A DNA stretch of 64,000 nucleotides from Microcaldota archaeon (GTDB taxonomy: Archaea > Micrarchaeota > Micrarchaeia > Micrarchaeales > CABMGC01): NCBI GenBank assembly GCA_028867025.1, contig JAGWHC010000001.1, positions 437,695-501,694 on the forward strand, given 5' to 3'. The notes beneath the pieces were generated by a model. It did not search any database and was not told where the DNA came from. It was given only the letters and a program-made list of their open reading frames with translations. How positions within the stretch are numbered: the first letter of the stretch is position 1; every line of letters begins with the position of its first letter. Below are positions 1 through 9,694 of the stretch, one piece after another. A program made the position numbers and the translations under genes.

Positions 1-1
1 C

Positions 2-880
2 GGTGGCAGCATACTATACACCACCTTCCTCTTCCTGTCCGGGCTCCTCAGCTCGCACCCAAACTACTCCATACTTACGCAGCAGGTTCCGGGAGTGGCG
101 CCGCTGATACCCGGGCTAACGATCCCGCTCTTCGCCGGCATCATATCGCTCTTCATACTTCTCGTTGTACATGAGTTTTCGCATGGTGTACTTGCGCGCA
201 TAGTCAGGGTCCGCATAAAATCCATAGGCGCCATATTCTTCGGCATAATACCAATGGGCGCCTTCGTGGAGCCCGACGAGAAAGAGGTTAAAAGGCTGAA
301 GAGCCACAGCCAGAACCGCATCTCTATAGCCGGCGTATCTGCAAACATGCTCACGTGCATTGTCTTCTTCGCCTTCACACTGGTGCTGCTCTACCTCGTG
401 CTGCCCAACATAAGCACAGGCGGAGTGCTCGTCACGCAGGTGGTGAAGGGCTACCCTGCCTATGGGGTAATCGCCCCGAATACAACCATACTGAAGTGGG
501 ACAACACTACAATAAGCAACTCCTACGACTTGACAAAGGCCGAAGCAGTCTACACGCCCAACACGCTGGTCACGCTTGTTACGGACAAGGGCGCATACCA
601 GCTGACACCCACAGCTTCAGGCAAGCTTGGGATAAGCGGAGCCCCTGCGCAGGCAACCTACGCCTACCAGGCTTCCAACTTCCTTTACGCCGTAGCCGCA
701 CTCTCGTTCGGCCTCAACTTCTTCGTCGCGATATTCAACCTGCTTCCCATACCGGGCTTCGACGGCTGGCGCATCTACGAGAACAAGATCAGGAACAAGC
801 GCACCATGAAGGTGATAGCGATGGTGCTGGTCATCGCCATACTGCTCAACGTGCTGCCCTGGTTCTGGACCATAAGCTAG
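2..880 (+). CDS. M50-family site-2 protease-like membrane metalloprotease (5' truncated)
   Basis: The frame is open to the left edge, so the N-terminus lies outside the window. The visible part is about 292 residues. A hydrophobic segment carries the zinc motif HEFSH, and near the C-terminus NLLPIPGFDG matches the NxxPxPxxDG motif of M50 proteases, which supplies the third metal ligand. Between them lies a soluble stretch the size of a PDZ-like domain (VLVTQVVKGYPAY onward). Members of this family cut transmembrane substrates within the membrane; the substrate here is unknown. It is followed by ftsZ on the same strand after a gap of about 67 nt. Confidence 0.88.
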   Translation, partial: GGSILYTTFLFLSGLLSSHPNYSILTQQVPGVAPLIPGLTIPLFAGIISLFILLVVHEFSHGVLARIVRVRIKSIGAIFFGIIPMGAFVEPDEKEVKRLKSHSQNRISIAGVSANMLTCIVFFAFTLVLLYLVLPNISTGGVLVTQVVKGYPAYGVIAPNTTILKWDNTTISNSYDLTKAEAVYTPNTLVTLVTDKGAYQLTPTASGKLGISGAPAQATYAYQASNFLYAVAALSFGLNFFVAIFNLLPIPGFDGWRIYENKIRNKRTMKVIAMVLVIAILLNVLPWFWTIS

Positions 881-947
881 AGCTTTCTCGTCGCAATATC
901 TTTTTATGTTTTGTTGCTAATACTAAATCAGGCGACTGGGTATCTTG

Positions 948-2030
948 ATGGCAGAGAGTTTCGTCTCTCCGGACGATGAGGAGCTGCTGAAATTCATAGA
1001 GTCAGCCAAGCCCAAGATCTACATCGTCGGCTCCGGAGGTTCCGGATCCAACACGATCTCGAGGATGCTGGAGTCAAATATCGATGGTGCAACGCTAGTT
1101 GCAATGAACACGGACGCGCAGCACCTTGTCAGGGTAAAGGCGCAGCGCAAGCTGCTTCTTGGCAAGAAGGTGACAAGGGGCCTCGGCGCTGGCAGCGATC
1201 CGAAACTGGGCGAGGAGGCCACTCACGAGAGCAAGGAGGACATAAGGCACATGCTCAGCGATGCGCAGCTCGTATTCGTGACCTGCGGGCTTGGAGGAGG
1301 TACAGGCACCGGCTCTGTGCCCATAATAGCCCATGAGGCGAAGGAGGCCGGCGCTCTCACCGTAGGCATAGTCACGCTGCCTTTTTCCACCGAGGGCAGG
1401 GCAAGGATGCGCTCAGCGCTTGACGGGCTGCAGAGGCTGAAACGCGCGACTGACACGACGATAATCATACCCAACGACAAGCTGCTCAACATAGCTCCTG
1501 ACCTGCCGCTCAACATGGCGTTCAAGGTGAGCGACGAGGTGCTGGCGAACGCGACAAAGGGCATAGTGGAGATGGTAACGAAGCCGGGAATGGTGAACAT
1601 AGACTTCGCCGACCTGAAGAGCGTGCTCAAGGATTCTGGCTACGCGGTCATAGGGCTCGGAGAGAGCAACGGGACATCAGCAACGAAAGACAGGGCGATA
1701 GTGGCTGTGGAAAACACGCTGAAGAGCCCGCTGCTTGATGTCGACCTCGCAACAGCGAAGAAGGCGCTTGTTAACATAGTCGGAGGCCAGGACCTCACAC
1801 TGCGCGAGGCCGAGAGCATCTTCCAAGAGGTGTCGAGCAGGATAAGCGACGAGGCGATGCTCAAGTGGGGAGCGAGGATAGAGCCGGAGATGCAGAAGAA
1901 CGCGCTCAAGGTGATGGTGGTCATGGGAGGCGTGGAGTACGCCAACTACACCGACGAGGGCGTAAAGAACAAGTCGCCGCTCTCGGGCACAGGTCCCAAC
2001 GAGGACCTGGATGAGATCTTCGGGGACTAG
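948..2030 (+). CDS. ftsZ: Cell division GTPase FtsZ (first copy)
   Basis: A tubulin-like GTPase of 360 residues that forms the division ring. The N-terminal nucleotide-binding start is IVGSGGSGSNT (about residues 26-36). The signature GGGTGTGS lies at 116-123. The T7 loop NIDFADLKSVL, which completes the neighbouring subunit's active site, is near 222. The C-terminus ends in acidic DLDEIFGD, a plausible partner-binding tail. ATG 948 is preferred to the adjacent TTG at 945. Archaea usually have two FtsZ proteins; the second is at 19742. SecE follows, as in many archaeal genomes. Confidence 0.96.
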   Translation: MAESFVSPDDEELLKFIESAKPKIYIVGSGGSGSNTISRMLESNIDGATLVAMNTDAQHLVRVKAQRKLLLGKKVTRGLGAGSDPKLGEEATHESKEDIRHMLSDAQLVFVTCGLGGGTGTGSVPIIAHEAKEAGALTVGIVTLPFSTEGRARMRSALDGLQRLKRATDTTIIIPNDKLLNIAPDLPLNMAFKVSDEVLANATKGIVEMVTKPGMVNIDFADLKSVLKDSGYAVIGLGESNGTSATKDRAIVAVENTLKSPLLDVDLATAKKALVNIVGGQDLTLREAESIFQEVSSRISDEAMLKWGARIEPEMQKNALKVMVVMGGVEYANYTDEGVKNKSPLSGTGPNEDLDEIFGD

Positions 2031-2063
2031 AACACTTTAATACCTATTCTGAGAAACGAAATT

Positions 2064-2246
2064 ATGAACCTGAATCCGATTCCCAAGCTGAAGCAGTTCT
2101 CTGCAGATGCAAACCGCATGCTCAGCATAAGCTACAAGCCCGGCATGAATGAGTTCAAGCGCACGCTCAAGATAGTCCTGCTGGGCACAATAGTGCTCGG
2201 CATAATGGGCTACATAATTTCTATAGTCGTAGGTATCATTGTATAG
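2064..2246 (+). CDS. secE: Protein translocase subunit SecE/Sec61-gamma
   Basis: A 60-residue protein with an amphipathic N-terminal half (KLKQFSADANRMLSISYKPG) and one C-terminal membrane span (LKIVLLGTIVLGIMGYIISI), the usual size and layout of archaeal SecE. It clamps SecY in the translocon. A TATA-like tttaata about 25 nt upstream suggests a leaderless transcript. In many archaea ftsZ-secE is followed by spt5 and rpl11; here those two genes lie at 60.8-61.8 kb instead. Confidence 0.9.
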   Translation: MNLNPIPKLKQFSADANRMLSISYKPGMNEFKRTLKIVLLGTIVLGIMGYIISIVVGIIV

Positions 2247-2247
2247 C

Positions 2248-3087
2248 ATGGAGGCGGAGCTCGACTACACCAAGTCGGCGCAGCAGAATGCAGAGGCGTA
2301 TTTTGAGAAGTCAAAGGAGGCGAAGCGCAAGCTCGAGGGCGCGCAGCAGGCGCTGAAGAAGCTGGAGCAGCGGGCCAGGGAGGCCGAGAAGGAGAAGACG
2401 GTCAGCAAGGAGCTCCAGAAGAAGGAGGAGAGGGAATGGTATGAGAAATTCTACTGGTTCTTCACAAGCGACGGCAAGCTGGCGATAGGGGGCAGGAGCG
2501 CGCAGCAGAACGAGGAAGTGGTGGCGAAGTATTTCGAGGCAGGCGACCTGTTCTTCCACGCCAACATCTTCGGGGCATCTGTAGTCATCCTCAAGAATGG
2601 GGCGAAGGCAGGCGAGGAGGCCAAGGAAGAGGCGGCGCAGTTCGCAGCGTGCTTCTCCAAGGCGTGGGAGGAGGGGCTTGCCGCTGTGGACGCATTCTCC
2701 GCAGGCAAGGGCCAGGTATCCAAGTCCAGGGAGAAGGGCTCTCTCGGCACTGGGAGCTTCCTCATATCTGGAGAGCGCGAGTGGCACAGGAACGTGAAGC
2801 TTGAGCTCGCCGCGCTGGTCAGCGAGAACAGGATAGAGGTGCAGAAGCAGTTCGAGGATACGAACGCCTACGTGAAGGTTCTGCCGCTTTCAATAATCGT
2901 AAACGCCAAGAAGCTGAACGTAATCCCCTACCTCACCTACTCAAGGTCGGCGCAAGCCGTCGGCATGAGGCTCACCCCCGGAAAGGTAAAGAAGTCAGAC
3001 GCAGCGAAGGCGATAGCGAAGAAGCTTGGCTACAAGGACCTCGATTACATAATGCAGCACCTGCCGCCCGGCGGGTTCTCGCTATGA
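2248..3087 (+). CDS. NFACT-R (DUF814) protein, Rqc2/RqcH-like without NFACT-N
   Basis: This 279-residue protein starts at ATG 2248, one base after the secE stop. Residues 1-60 are a charged coiled coil rich in Lys, Glu and Ala. Residues 65-175 match the NFACT-R core (WYEKFYWFFTSDGKLAIGGR, then DLFFHANIFGASVVIL). A basic C-terminus follows. Full-length Rqc2/NEMF/RqcH proteins are 500-650 residues with an N-terminal NFACT-N domain that recruits tRNA and binds the ribosome; that part is missing. The role is probably still with stalled ribosomes or nascent chains, but this is inference. Confidence 0.85.
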   Translation: MEAELDYTKSAQQNAEAYFEKSKEAKRKLEGAQQALKKLEQRAREAEKEKTVSKELQKKEEREWYEKFYWFFTSDGKLAIGGRSAQQNEEVVAKYFEAGDLFFHANIFGASVVILKNGAKAGEEAKEEAAQFAACFSKAWEEGLAAVDAFSAGKGQVSKSREKGSLGTGSFLISGEREWHRNVKLELAALVSENRIEVQKQFEDTNAYVKVLPLSIIVNAKKLNVIPYLTYSRSAQAVGMRLTPGKVKKSDAAKAIAKKLGYKDLDYIMQHLPPGGFSL

Positions 3088-3125
3088 TTTAAATACCTTT
3101 TATCTCTACTAGTCTGGGGCTTCTT

Positions 3126-5108
3126 ATGGTGCTCTACTACTATAGCCTAGCATTCGGAATCGTGGCTCTTGCGTTCTCGCTGATTGCAGCTGTAATCACG
3201 CTAAAGAAGGATCCCGGAACCAAGAAGATGCAAGAACTTTCCGATGCGATCAGGAGCGGCGCCACCGCCTACCTGAACAGGCAGGCGATGACAATAGGCG
3301 TATTCGTTATCATACTCTCCATCCTCTTGTATTTCCTGCAGAACGGAGGGCAGATAGTGATTGCATTCGTAACCGGCGCTGTGACATCGTACCTCACTGC
3401 ATACCTAGGGATGAACGTCGCCGTGAGAGCCAATGTAAGGACCGCGAAAGCGGCTGAAAAAGGAGTCAAGGACGCATTCTACACTGCGATACTGGGAGGC
3501 GCAGTAACAGGCTTTGCAGCAATCGGATTCGGCCTGATAGGGATAAGCCTGCTGCTGAGCTATCTCACAATAAGCAACGTAGGCATACTCATCGGCTTCG
3601 GTTTTGGAGCCTCGCTCGTTTCGCTATTTGCGCGAGTCGGAGGAGGCATCTACACCAAATCCGCAGACGTGGGTGCTGACCTAGTAGGCAAAACAGAGCT
3701 CAACATGCCAGAGGACGACCCGAGAAACCCAGCGGTAATCGCCGACAACGTCGGCGACAACGTCGGCGACTGCGCAGGCATGGCGGCAGACGTTTATGAA
3801 AGCTATGTGGTGACGCTTGTCGCAGCACTCCTGATCGCGGCAGCTGGCGTATCCCAGGGCATACATGCATTTACGTATCCGCTCTATATCGCTGCGGCTG
3901 GAGTCGTTGGAAGCCTGGCAAGCATGTTCTTCATAAAGACAAAAGGCAAGAACGCGACTCCGGCGCTCTACAAGGGAATCGGCTCAGCAATCGTAGTTTC
4001 AGCGATCCTCGACCTCTTCATCACGTACCATGTCAATTTTCCAATCACATACTTTGTGGCTGTCCTTTCGGGCTTGGTGCTCGCTATGCTCCTCTTCGCG
4101 ATAACAGACTACTACACAGGCCCTGGGAAGAGGGCGGTGCTTAAGATTGCAGAGGCAGCGCGCGGCGGAGCCGGAACCGGTGTCATAATGGGCCTCTCGG
4201 TAGGTCTTCGAACAACATTCTTCCCCGTAATCTTCGTTGTTATCGCGATACTCGTCAGCTACTTCTCAGCCGGCGTGTACGGAATCGGAATCGCAGCAGT
4301 CGGCATGCTCTCGCTGACAGCTACAATACTCACCATTGACTCATTCGGCCCGATAACCGACAACGCAGGAGGCATAGCAGAGATGGCCAATCTGCCCAGC
4401 AGGGTAAGAAACGTCACCGACGCGCTCGATGCGCTCGGGAACACAACAAAGGCCACGACCAAGGGGTTTGCAATAGGCGGCGCGGCGCTTTCCGCAACCG
4501 CGCTCTTCGTCGCTTTCTCAGCTGCTCTCGGACTGAAGACGATAGACGCCTTGAACCCGCTTGTCGCAGCCGGAATATTCATCGGAGCGATGCTGCCGTT
4601 CATCTTCTCCTCGTTCCTTATGGAGGCGGTGGGCAAGACAGCTACTATAATGGTTGAAGAGGTAAGGAGGCAGGTCAGAACGATTAAGGGCATACTCACA
4701 GGCAAGGCGAAGCCAGATTACGCCAGGGCTGTTGACATAGTGACGGTAAACGCGCTGAAAGCGCTTGTGGTGCCAGAGTTGCTTGCAATAGCCACCCCCA
4801 TAATCGTCGGCTTGGTTCTCGGCAAGGCGGCGCTCGGCGGTCTGCTTGTAGGCATGATACCTGCTAGCTTCGTGATGGCGCTCTTCATGGCCAACGGTGG
4901 GGCCGCTATGGACAACGCGAAGAAGTACATAGAGTCAGGCAAGTTCGGCGGCAAGGGCAGCGACGCGCACAAGGCGGCAGTGGTCGGCGACACAGTCGGC
5001 GATCCGCTCAAGGACACAGCCGGTCCCGCGCTCAACTCGATGATAAAGGTTGTGAGCACTATCTCGATACTCCTCGCTCCTGTTTTCCTGGCCTACGCGC
5101 TGTTCTGA
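3126..5108 (+). CDS. hppA: Membrane H+-translocating pyrophosphatase, K+-independent type
   Basis: A 660-residue, roughly 16-span enzyme that couples PPi hydrolysis to H+ export. The substrate loop DVGADLVGKTELNMPEDDPR and the following DNVGDNVGDCAG are the family signature, with a second acidic cluster GDTVGDPLKDTAG near the C-terminus. In GNTTKATTKGFAIG the Lys after GNTT and the Thr three residues later are the pair that marks K+-independent enzymes; K+-dependent ones have Ala there. A TATA-like tttaaata lies about 34 nt before the ATG. It would recycle biosynthetic PPi into proton-motive force. Confidence 0.95.
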   Translation: MVLYYYSLAFGIVALAFSLIAAVITLKKDPGTKKMQELSDAIRSGATAYLNRQAMTIGVFVIILSILLYFLQNGGQIVIAFVTGAVTSYLTAYLGMNVAVRANVRTAKAAEKGVKDAFYTAILGGAVTGFAAIGFGLIGISLLLSYLTISNVGILIGFGFGASLVSLFARVGGGIYTKSADVGADLVGKTELNMPEDDPRNPAVIADNVGDNVGDCAGMAADVYESYVVTLVAALLIAAAGVSQGIHAFTYPLYIAAAGVVGSLASMFFIKTKGKNATPALYKGIGSAIVVSAILDLFITYHVNFPITYFVAVLSGLVLAMLLFAITDYYTGPGKRAVLKIAEAARGGAGTGVIMGLSVGLRTTFFPVIFVVIAILVSYFSAGVYGIGIAAVGMLSLTATILTIDSFGPITDNAGGIAEMANLPSRVRNVTDALDALGNTTKATTKGFAIGGAALSATALFVAFSAALGLKTIDALNPLVAAGIFIGAMLPFIFSSFLMEAVGKTATIMVEEVRRQVRTIKGILTGKAKPDYARAVDIVTVNALKALVVPELLAIATPIIVGLVLGKAALGGLLVGMIPASFVMALFMANGGAAMDNAKKYIESGKFGGKGSDAHKAAVVGDTVGDPLKDTAGPALNSMIKVVSTISILLAPVFLAYALF

Positions 5109-5822
5109 CTAGCTGAAAAACGATTGCAGCAGCGCTATTCCCTGCTCGAAGCTTGCCTTAGAGCTACCGAAGTGCCTGATGTTGAAGACAAAAGGCACGT
5201 TCCCTATCCTCAGGGTGCCCCTGTCCACGCACTTGAGGAAATCGAAGAGCACCTTGTATCCGTCGCCTACGAACCTGTTCCTGTTCTTCTTGTAAACTGA
5301 TATGAAGAGATCTCTCCTGACTCCGAAAAATCCGGAGAAGATATCAACGCAAGTCTCCTTCGCTTCAGCGAAAAGTATGATCTTGCCCGCGTACATGAAT
5401 GCCCGTGAGATAATCTTCCTGTATGCGGCCCAGTTCGTGACCTTCGCCCTGTTCGCCACTACCAGATCGTAGCCTGCCCTGAGCTTGCGCATTACATCCT
5501 TTATCTTCTCCGGAGGGTGCTGCAGGTCCGCATCTATAGCAACAACATATTTTGTCTTGCTTTTCTGTATGCCATAAACCACGCTCGCAGTAAGCCCTCT
5601 CTCAAGCCCCATCACAGACCTGTCGAAGAGCCTTACTCTGTTGTTCTGCTTGGTGAAACCTTTGACAATGTCTTTCGTGAGGTCGTCAGAGCCGTCATCA
5701 ACCACTATCACGCTGCATCCAGGATAGCTTCTCAGGATGCGCCTGAGCAGCTCACCAACTGTCTTCTCCTCATTGAAGGTTGGCGTTATCACTGTAAAGT
5801 TTGAGTAATCATTTTTGTTCAT
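5109..5822 (-). CDS. GT2 glycosyltransferase, dolichyl-phosphate mannosyltransferase-like
   Basis: A 237-residue GT-A enzyme. The N-terminus has VITPTFNEEKTV and VIVVDDGSDD for nucleotide-sugar binding, and AIDADLQHPP near residue 98 supplies the metal-binding DAD. There is no clear C-terminal membrane anchor, so it probably transfers a sugar to polyprenyl phosphate at the cytoplasmic face. It sits directly downstream of a flippase gene on the same strand (9-nt gap to the more likely ATG, two genes probably cotranscribed) and next to a GT-C-like gene, which suggests N- or O-glycan assembly. Confidence 0.88.
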   Translation of the reverse strand: MNKNDYSNFTVITPTFNEEKTVGELLRRILRSYPGCSVIVVDDGSDDLTKDIVKGFTKQNNRVRLFDRSVMGLERGLTASVVYGIQKSKTKYVVAIDADLQHPPEKIKDVMRKLRAGYDLVVANRAKVTNWAAYRKIISRAFMYAGKIILFAEAKETCVDIFSGFFGVRRDLFISVYKKNRNRFVGDGYKVLFDFLKCVDRGTLRIGNVPFVFNIRHFGSSKASFEQGIALLQSFFS

Positions 5823-5831
5823 AGCACCTAC

Positions 5832-7409
5832 CTATTGCAGATGATTAACCCAGAATCTCACGTAGGAAAGCGCAGGGCTCAGCGCGAAGCGTAGAGCCGG
5901 CAGCTTTTCAGTAGCGTCATGGAGTATTGACATGTCGTCCTTGTTTATCGAGCCGAACAGCGCAAGGAAGAGTGGATACACGAATACCAATATGGCAACG
6001 CCGTAAACGAGTTGCAGCGCATAGTTGGAGAAGTAAAAGCCGAGGGCGAAGGCTACGCCCAAGGCAATATTGCTGGCGAACGCCCGCGCCAATTTGTTAT
6101 AATCTGTATTCAGCCCGAGCACTGTTCTCGCGCCCCTCAAGAACAGATAGTCGCAGACAACGCTCTCCACGAAGAACAGCGACACTATGGCTCCCAGCAC
6201 TCCCCATGTCGGCACCAATATCGCAAGTGAGATCAGCTGGACTATCGTGCACATGCCCGTATAGGCAAGCAGCTTCGTGGTTCTGCCCTTTGCTATGAAC
6301 ATGCTTGTAGCGTATACCCCCACCACCCCGATTACGGTGCCGAGCGCTATCAGGCTGAGATACAGGGGAGCTGACCCGAAGTTCTGCGAGATCAACAGGT
6401 ATATGAGCGGTGTGGAGTACACTCCTAGGTACGAGATTATGGGAACGCTTGCAAGCACAGAGTACTCCATCGACTTGTTGTAGACCACCTCGAGCTTTCC
6501 GCGTTCCTTCTTCGTTTCCCTTGCAATCGCTATCGTAAGCGTAGGTATCAGGGTCACCGCAGCTGTGATGTAAAACGTTGACAGTATCGTCCTGGCTCTC
6601 ATCGCTATGCCGAAGTTGCCGAGCTGGTAGGCTGAGACGAAGAAACCAAGCACAAGAGTGGCAAAACTTGGCATGCTGTTGTTCAGGAAGTTGTTGCCGC
6701 CTATGGGAAGGGCGAACTTGAACGCGCTTTTCATATCTGATGCGCTTGGCACGTTTACCTTCACGCGCATGTTCCTGCGCGCGAACCTGAGTATCAGGAA
6801 AGTACCAACCGCTCCGGCTGTCATGTAGCTTACCAGTATGCCTGCCATAGCGCCTGCGGCTCCGTATCCGAGAAGAATCAGAGCCACACCTGCAACAAGC
6901 AGTACTATGTTCTCGAAAACCTCGACGAATACTGCTGTAGAGTTCTTGCCTGCGCCTATCAGAGCGTAGTCGGTGCTACCGTACATCATGGAGAAGAACA
7001 CAGTAGCAGCAGCAACTATCAGTATCGTGGGCGTCACGCCTGGAAGGTGAAGAAGTGAAGCCACAATCCCGCTTATCGCTATCCCGAAAAGCGAAAGCAG
7101 CAAGCCCACAACAACAACTGACGCGAGCCCGGCAGCGAGGACCCTAGCGAAAGCTTCCCTGTCGCCTCTGTCCTCTGACTCCGATATGTGCTTTATCAGG
7201 TACTGTCCGAACCCGAAGTTGCTGGCGGCGCTGACAAGCGAGAAGAACGCGAATGCTATAGTAAATATGCCGTAGCCGTTGGGCCCGAGCAATCTTGCTA
7301 TTATGATTATGCTCAGTATTCCGATAAGCAGGCTGAGCGTTCTGCCAACGGTAAGCACAGAGAAAGTCCTAGCGCTCCTGCTGCCTAGCGATTCCCTTTT
7401 CGAGGCCAT
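5832..7409 (-). CDS. Polysaccharide/lipid-linked oligosaccharide flippase (MOP superfamily, Wzx-like)
   Basis: About 525 residues with some 14 predicted membrane spans and a basic N-terminus (MASKRESLGSRSARTF), typical of Wzx/RfbX flippases that move lipid-linked glycans outward. ATG 7409 is taken as start; an in-frame TTG at 7421 is an alternative. The TATA-like gcttattaac at 7441-7450 lies about 37 nt upstream and also faces the divergent gene at 7478, so the two may share a promoter region. It is grouped with GT2 and GT-C-like genes. Confidence 0.87.
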   Translation of the reverse strand: MASKRESLGSRSARTFSVLTVGRTLSLLIGILSIIIIARLLGPNGYGIFTIAFAFFSLVSAASNFGFGQYLIKHISESEDRGDREAFARVLAAGLASVVVVGLLLSLFGIAISGIVASLLHLPGVTPTILIVAAATVFFSMMYGSTDYALIGAGKNSTAVFVEVFENIVLLVAGVALILLGYGAAGAMAGILVSYMTAGAVGTFLILRFARRNMRVKVNVPSASDMKSAFKFALPIGGNNFLNNSMPSFATLVLGFFVSAYQLGNFGIAMRARTILSTFYITAAVTLIPTLTIAIARETKKERGKLEVVYNKSMEYSVLASVPIISYLGVYSTPLIYLLISQNFGSAPLYLSLIALGTVIGVVGVYATSMFIAKGRTTKLLAYTGMCTIVQLISLAILVPTWGVLGAIVSLFFVESVVCDYLFLRGARTVLGLNTDYNKLARAFASNIALGVAFALGFYFSNYALQLVYGVAILVFVYPLFLALFGSINKDDMSILHDATEKLPALRFALSPALSYVRFWVNHLQ

Positions 7410-7477
7410 TCCTCTCTCCAACGAATTGTTGAGGTGGAAAGCTTATTAACCTACTTTGCAATTTATCCACGTTTTTC

Positions 7478-9694
7478 ATGCTTGGTCTGAATTTAGATGC
7501 GAGCGACAGGAGACAGTACGCGCTTATTGCGCTTGCGTACCTTGTAGCTTCGCTAATTATCTTCTGGCCCATAATGGCTGGCATAGCGTCCGCGGTGCCC
7601 GGAACCGGAGGGGACATATTCCAGAGCATGTGGGAGCTCTGGTGGGTACCCTACTCGATGTTCACGCTTCATGCGACACCATACTACACCAACTACATCT
7701 TCTATCCGGTGGGCGCCAACCTCGCCACGCAGACGCTTGCGCCCATAGCAGGACTGGTCAGCATGCTCTTCCAGCCCGCGGGCCTAGCATTCGCCTACAA
7801 CGCAATATTCCTTATAGGCTTCGTGCTTGCGGGACTGTTCGCATACTTGCTCGCGTTCCACGTTACGCATCACAGGACGGCATCGTTCATAGCAGGTTTC
7901 ATCTACGCGTTCAGCCCGATACACACGGTGCAGGCGTTCGGCCACCTGCAGTTCACAAACATAGAATTCATACCCCTCTTCCTGCTCATGCTGCTCAAGC
8001 TGATGGACGAGAGGAAGCAGGTGTACGCATTCGGCGCTGGCATCTCGCTGGTGCTGCTTACGTTCATGGGTGACATAGAGCAGGGGCTCATGGCAGTGAT
8101 GCTTGCTGTCTTCGTTCTCGCATACATGGGCATCAGGAAGAGCGAGCGGCACAAACTGTTTAACAGGAAATTCCTGCTTATGCTTTCGGAGGTTGCGGGC
8201 ATAGCGTTCCTGGTCGGTTCACCTTTCATAATAGGCGTGCTGTCGCACCTCAACTCAAGCATTCTCGCTACTGTGAACGCGCAGGGCACGACCACCTACA
8301 ACGAGCTCTACAGCCCTGACCTGCTTACCTACTTCGTGCCCAGCCAATTCAACGGCCTGCTCAGCTTCATCAGCAGTCCCTTCGCACCCCTGACCGCCCC
8401 GGCACCCGCGGAGCGCACAGCATACATAGGGTACAGCGTCATACTGCTTGCGCTTGTAGGACTAGCGCATGAGTACAAGGAGAAGTTCGCCGCCACCGGC
8501 GTTTATCTTGTCCCGCTCGTGATATTCGGTTTGCTGTCAATAGGTCCGTACTTGCAGGTGAACGGAAACGTGACCGGAATACCAGGCATCTACCAGTTGT
8601 ACCATCTCATACCGGTGTTCAACGCGCTCAGGGAACCAGGCAGGTTTGACATGCTCGTGGAGCTATTCCTTGCGATCTTCGCTGCGATAGGCATAGCGGA
8701 ACTGGAGAAGAAGTACGCAGCTTCAAACATGAAACGATACATTCCATTCGTCTTTCTCGCGCTGATAATCGTCGAGTACAACGCGTGGCCTACCAGCAGC
8801 GGCATGCTCAACAGCATGTACACTCTCAACACCACGATACCGAGGGCGTACCACGAGATCGGCAGCCTCACTGCCAACTTCTCCGTCCTGGTGCTTCCGG
8901 CCCTGCCAAACTACACGAGCCAGCAGCCTGAGCTCTACCCCGGCCTGGCGCTGTACTACCAGACCGCATTCAAGAAACCGCTCGTCGGCGGCTATGCGAC
9001 GCGAAGCAATACAACGCAGTCGTTCCTGCTTGTCAACATGCCTCTCGCTGTGTCGGCGTACTACCTGCAGACCCATCAGGGCCTGGTCTACGGCTCGCCG
9101 CTGAAGGAGAACTACAGCAACGTTACTGACTTCTTCCTCGGGGCTTACAACGTGGGCTTCGTTTCGATCATAAGGCAGGCCTACAACCAAACCGAGCTGC
9201 AGCAGCTCGCCTCGTATCTCGCCGTGAACCTCGGATATCCTGTATACCAGAGCAACGACACCATAGTCTTCTCAACCAGCAACATCACCCGAACCGCTGG
9301 GACAAGCATGCTTGAGTACACGCCTGTGCTCTTCAACAACCCGAACAGCGTGTGGCAGCCCGGCTGGATCCTGTGCGGCAACTCCCAGCTGTGCAACAGC
9401 GATTACCTCAACACCTGGTTCGGTGCTGATCCCGCGTACATAAACCTCTACACTCCGAACTACACGAAGGTCAACGTTTACATGCGCGCCTTCTCCCCGT
9501 TCAACCCCAAGACATCGTACATATACCTGAACAACCAGCTGATAAACGAGCTCAACCTCAGCACCACGCCGCAGAACTACTCGTTCACAATAGGCCTCAA
9601 CCCGGGGATAAACTACATGGTATTCGTCTCGTCAAGCAGCAACAGGAGCACATACTCGAATATCGGAATCGAGAACATCACTTTTTTAAGATAG
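7478..9694 (+). CDS. Large polytopic GT-C-like membrane glycosyltransferase
   Basis: A 738-residue protein. The first 420 residues hold about 11 membrane spans; the remaining 300 form an extracellular beta-rich domain full of N-glycosylation sequons (NTT, NYS, NVT, NQT, NIT). The first outer loop has acidic residues (GTGGDIFQSMWELWW), where GT-C enzymes place catalytic Asp/Glu. The layout resembles YfhO/DUF6044-like or oligosaccharyltransferase-like proteins, but no diagnostic WWDxG motif is present, so the family is uncertain. It probably uses a lipid-linked sugar donor delivered by the neighbouring GT2/flippase pair. Confidence 0.7.
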   Translation: MLGLNLDASDRRQYALIALAYLVASLIIFWPIMAGIASAVPGTGGDIFQSMWELWWVPYSMFTLHATPYYTNYIFYPVGANLATQTLAPIAGLVSMLFQPAGLAFAYNAIFLIGFVLAGLFAYLLAFHVTHHRTASFIAGFIYAFSPIHTVQAFGHLQFTNIEFIPLFLLMLLKLMDERKQVYAFGAGISLVLLTFMGDIEQGLMAVMLAVFVLAYMGIRKSERHKLFNRKFLLMLSEVAGIAFLVGSPFIIGVLSHLNSSILATVNAQGTTTYNELYSPDLLTYFVPSQFNGLLSFISSPFAPLTAPAPAERTAYIGYSVILLALVGLAHEYKEKFAATGVYLVPLVIFGLLSIGPYLQVNGNVTGIPGIYQLYHLIPVFNALREPGRFDMLVELFLAIFAAIGIAELEKKYAASNMKRYIPFVFLALIIVEYNAWPTSSGMLNSMYTLNTTIPRAYHEIGSLTANFSVLVLPALPNYTSQQPELYPGLALYYQTAFKKPLVGGYATRSNTTQSFLLVNMPLAVSAYYLQTHQGLVYGSPLKENYSNVTDFFLGAYNVGFVSIIRQAYNQTELQQLASYLAVNLGYPVYQSNDTIVFSTSNITRTAGTSMLEYTPVLFNNPNSVWQPGWILCGNSQLCNSDYLNTWFGADPAYINLYTPNYTKVNVYMRAFSPFNPKTSYIYLNNQLINELNLSTTPQNYSFTIGLNPGINYMVFVSSSSNRSTYSNIGIENITFLR

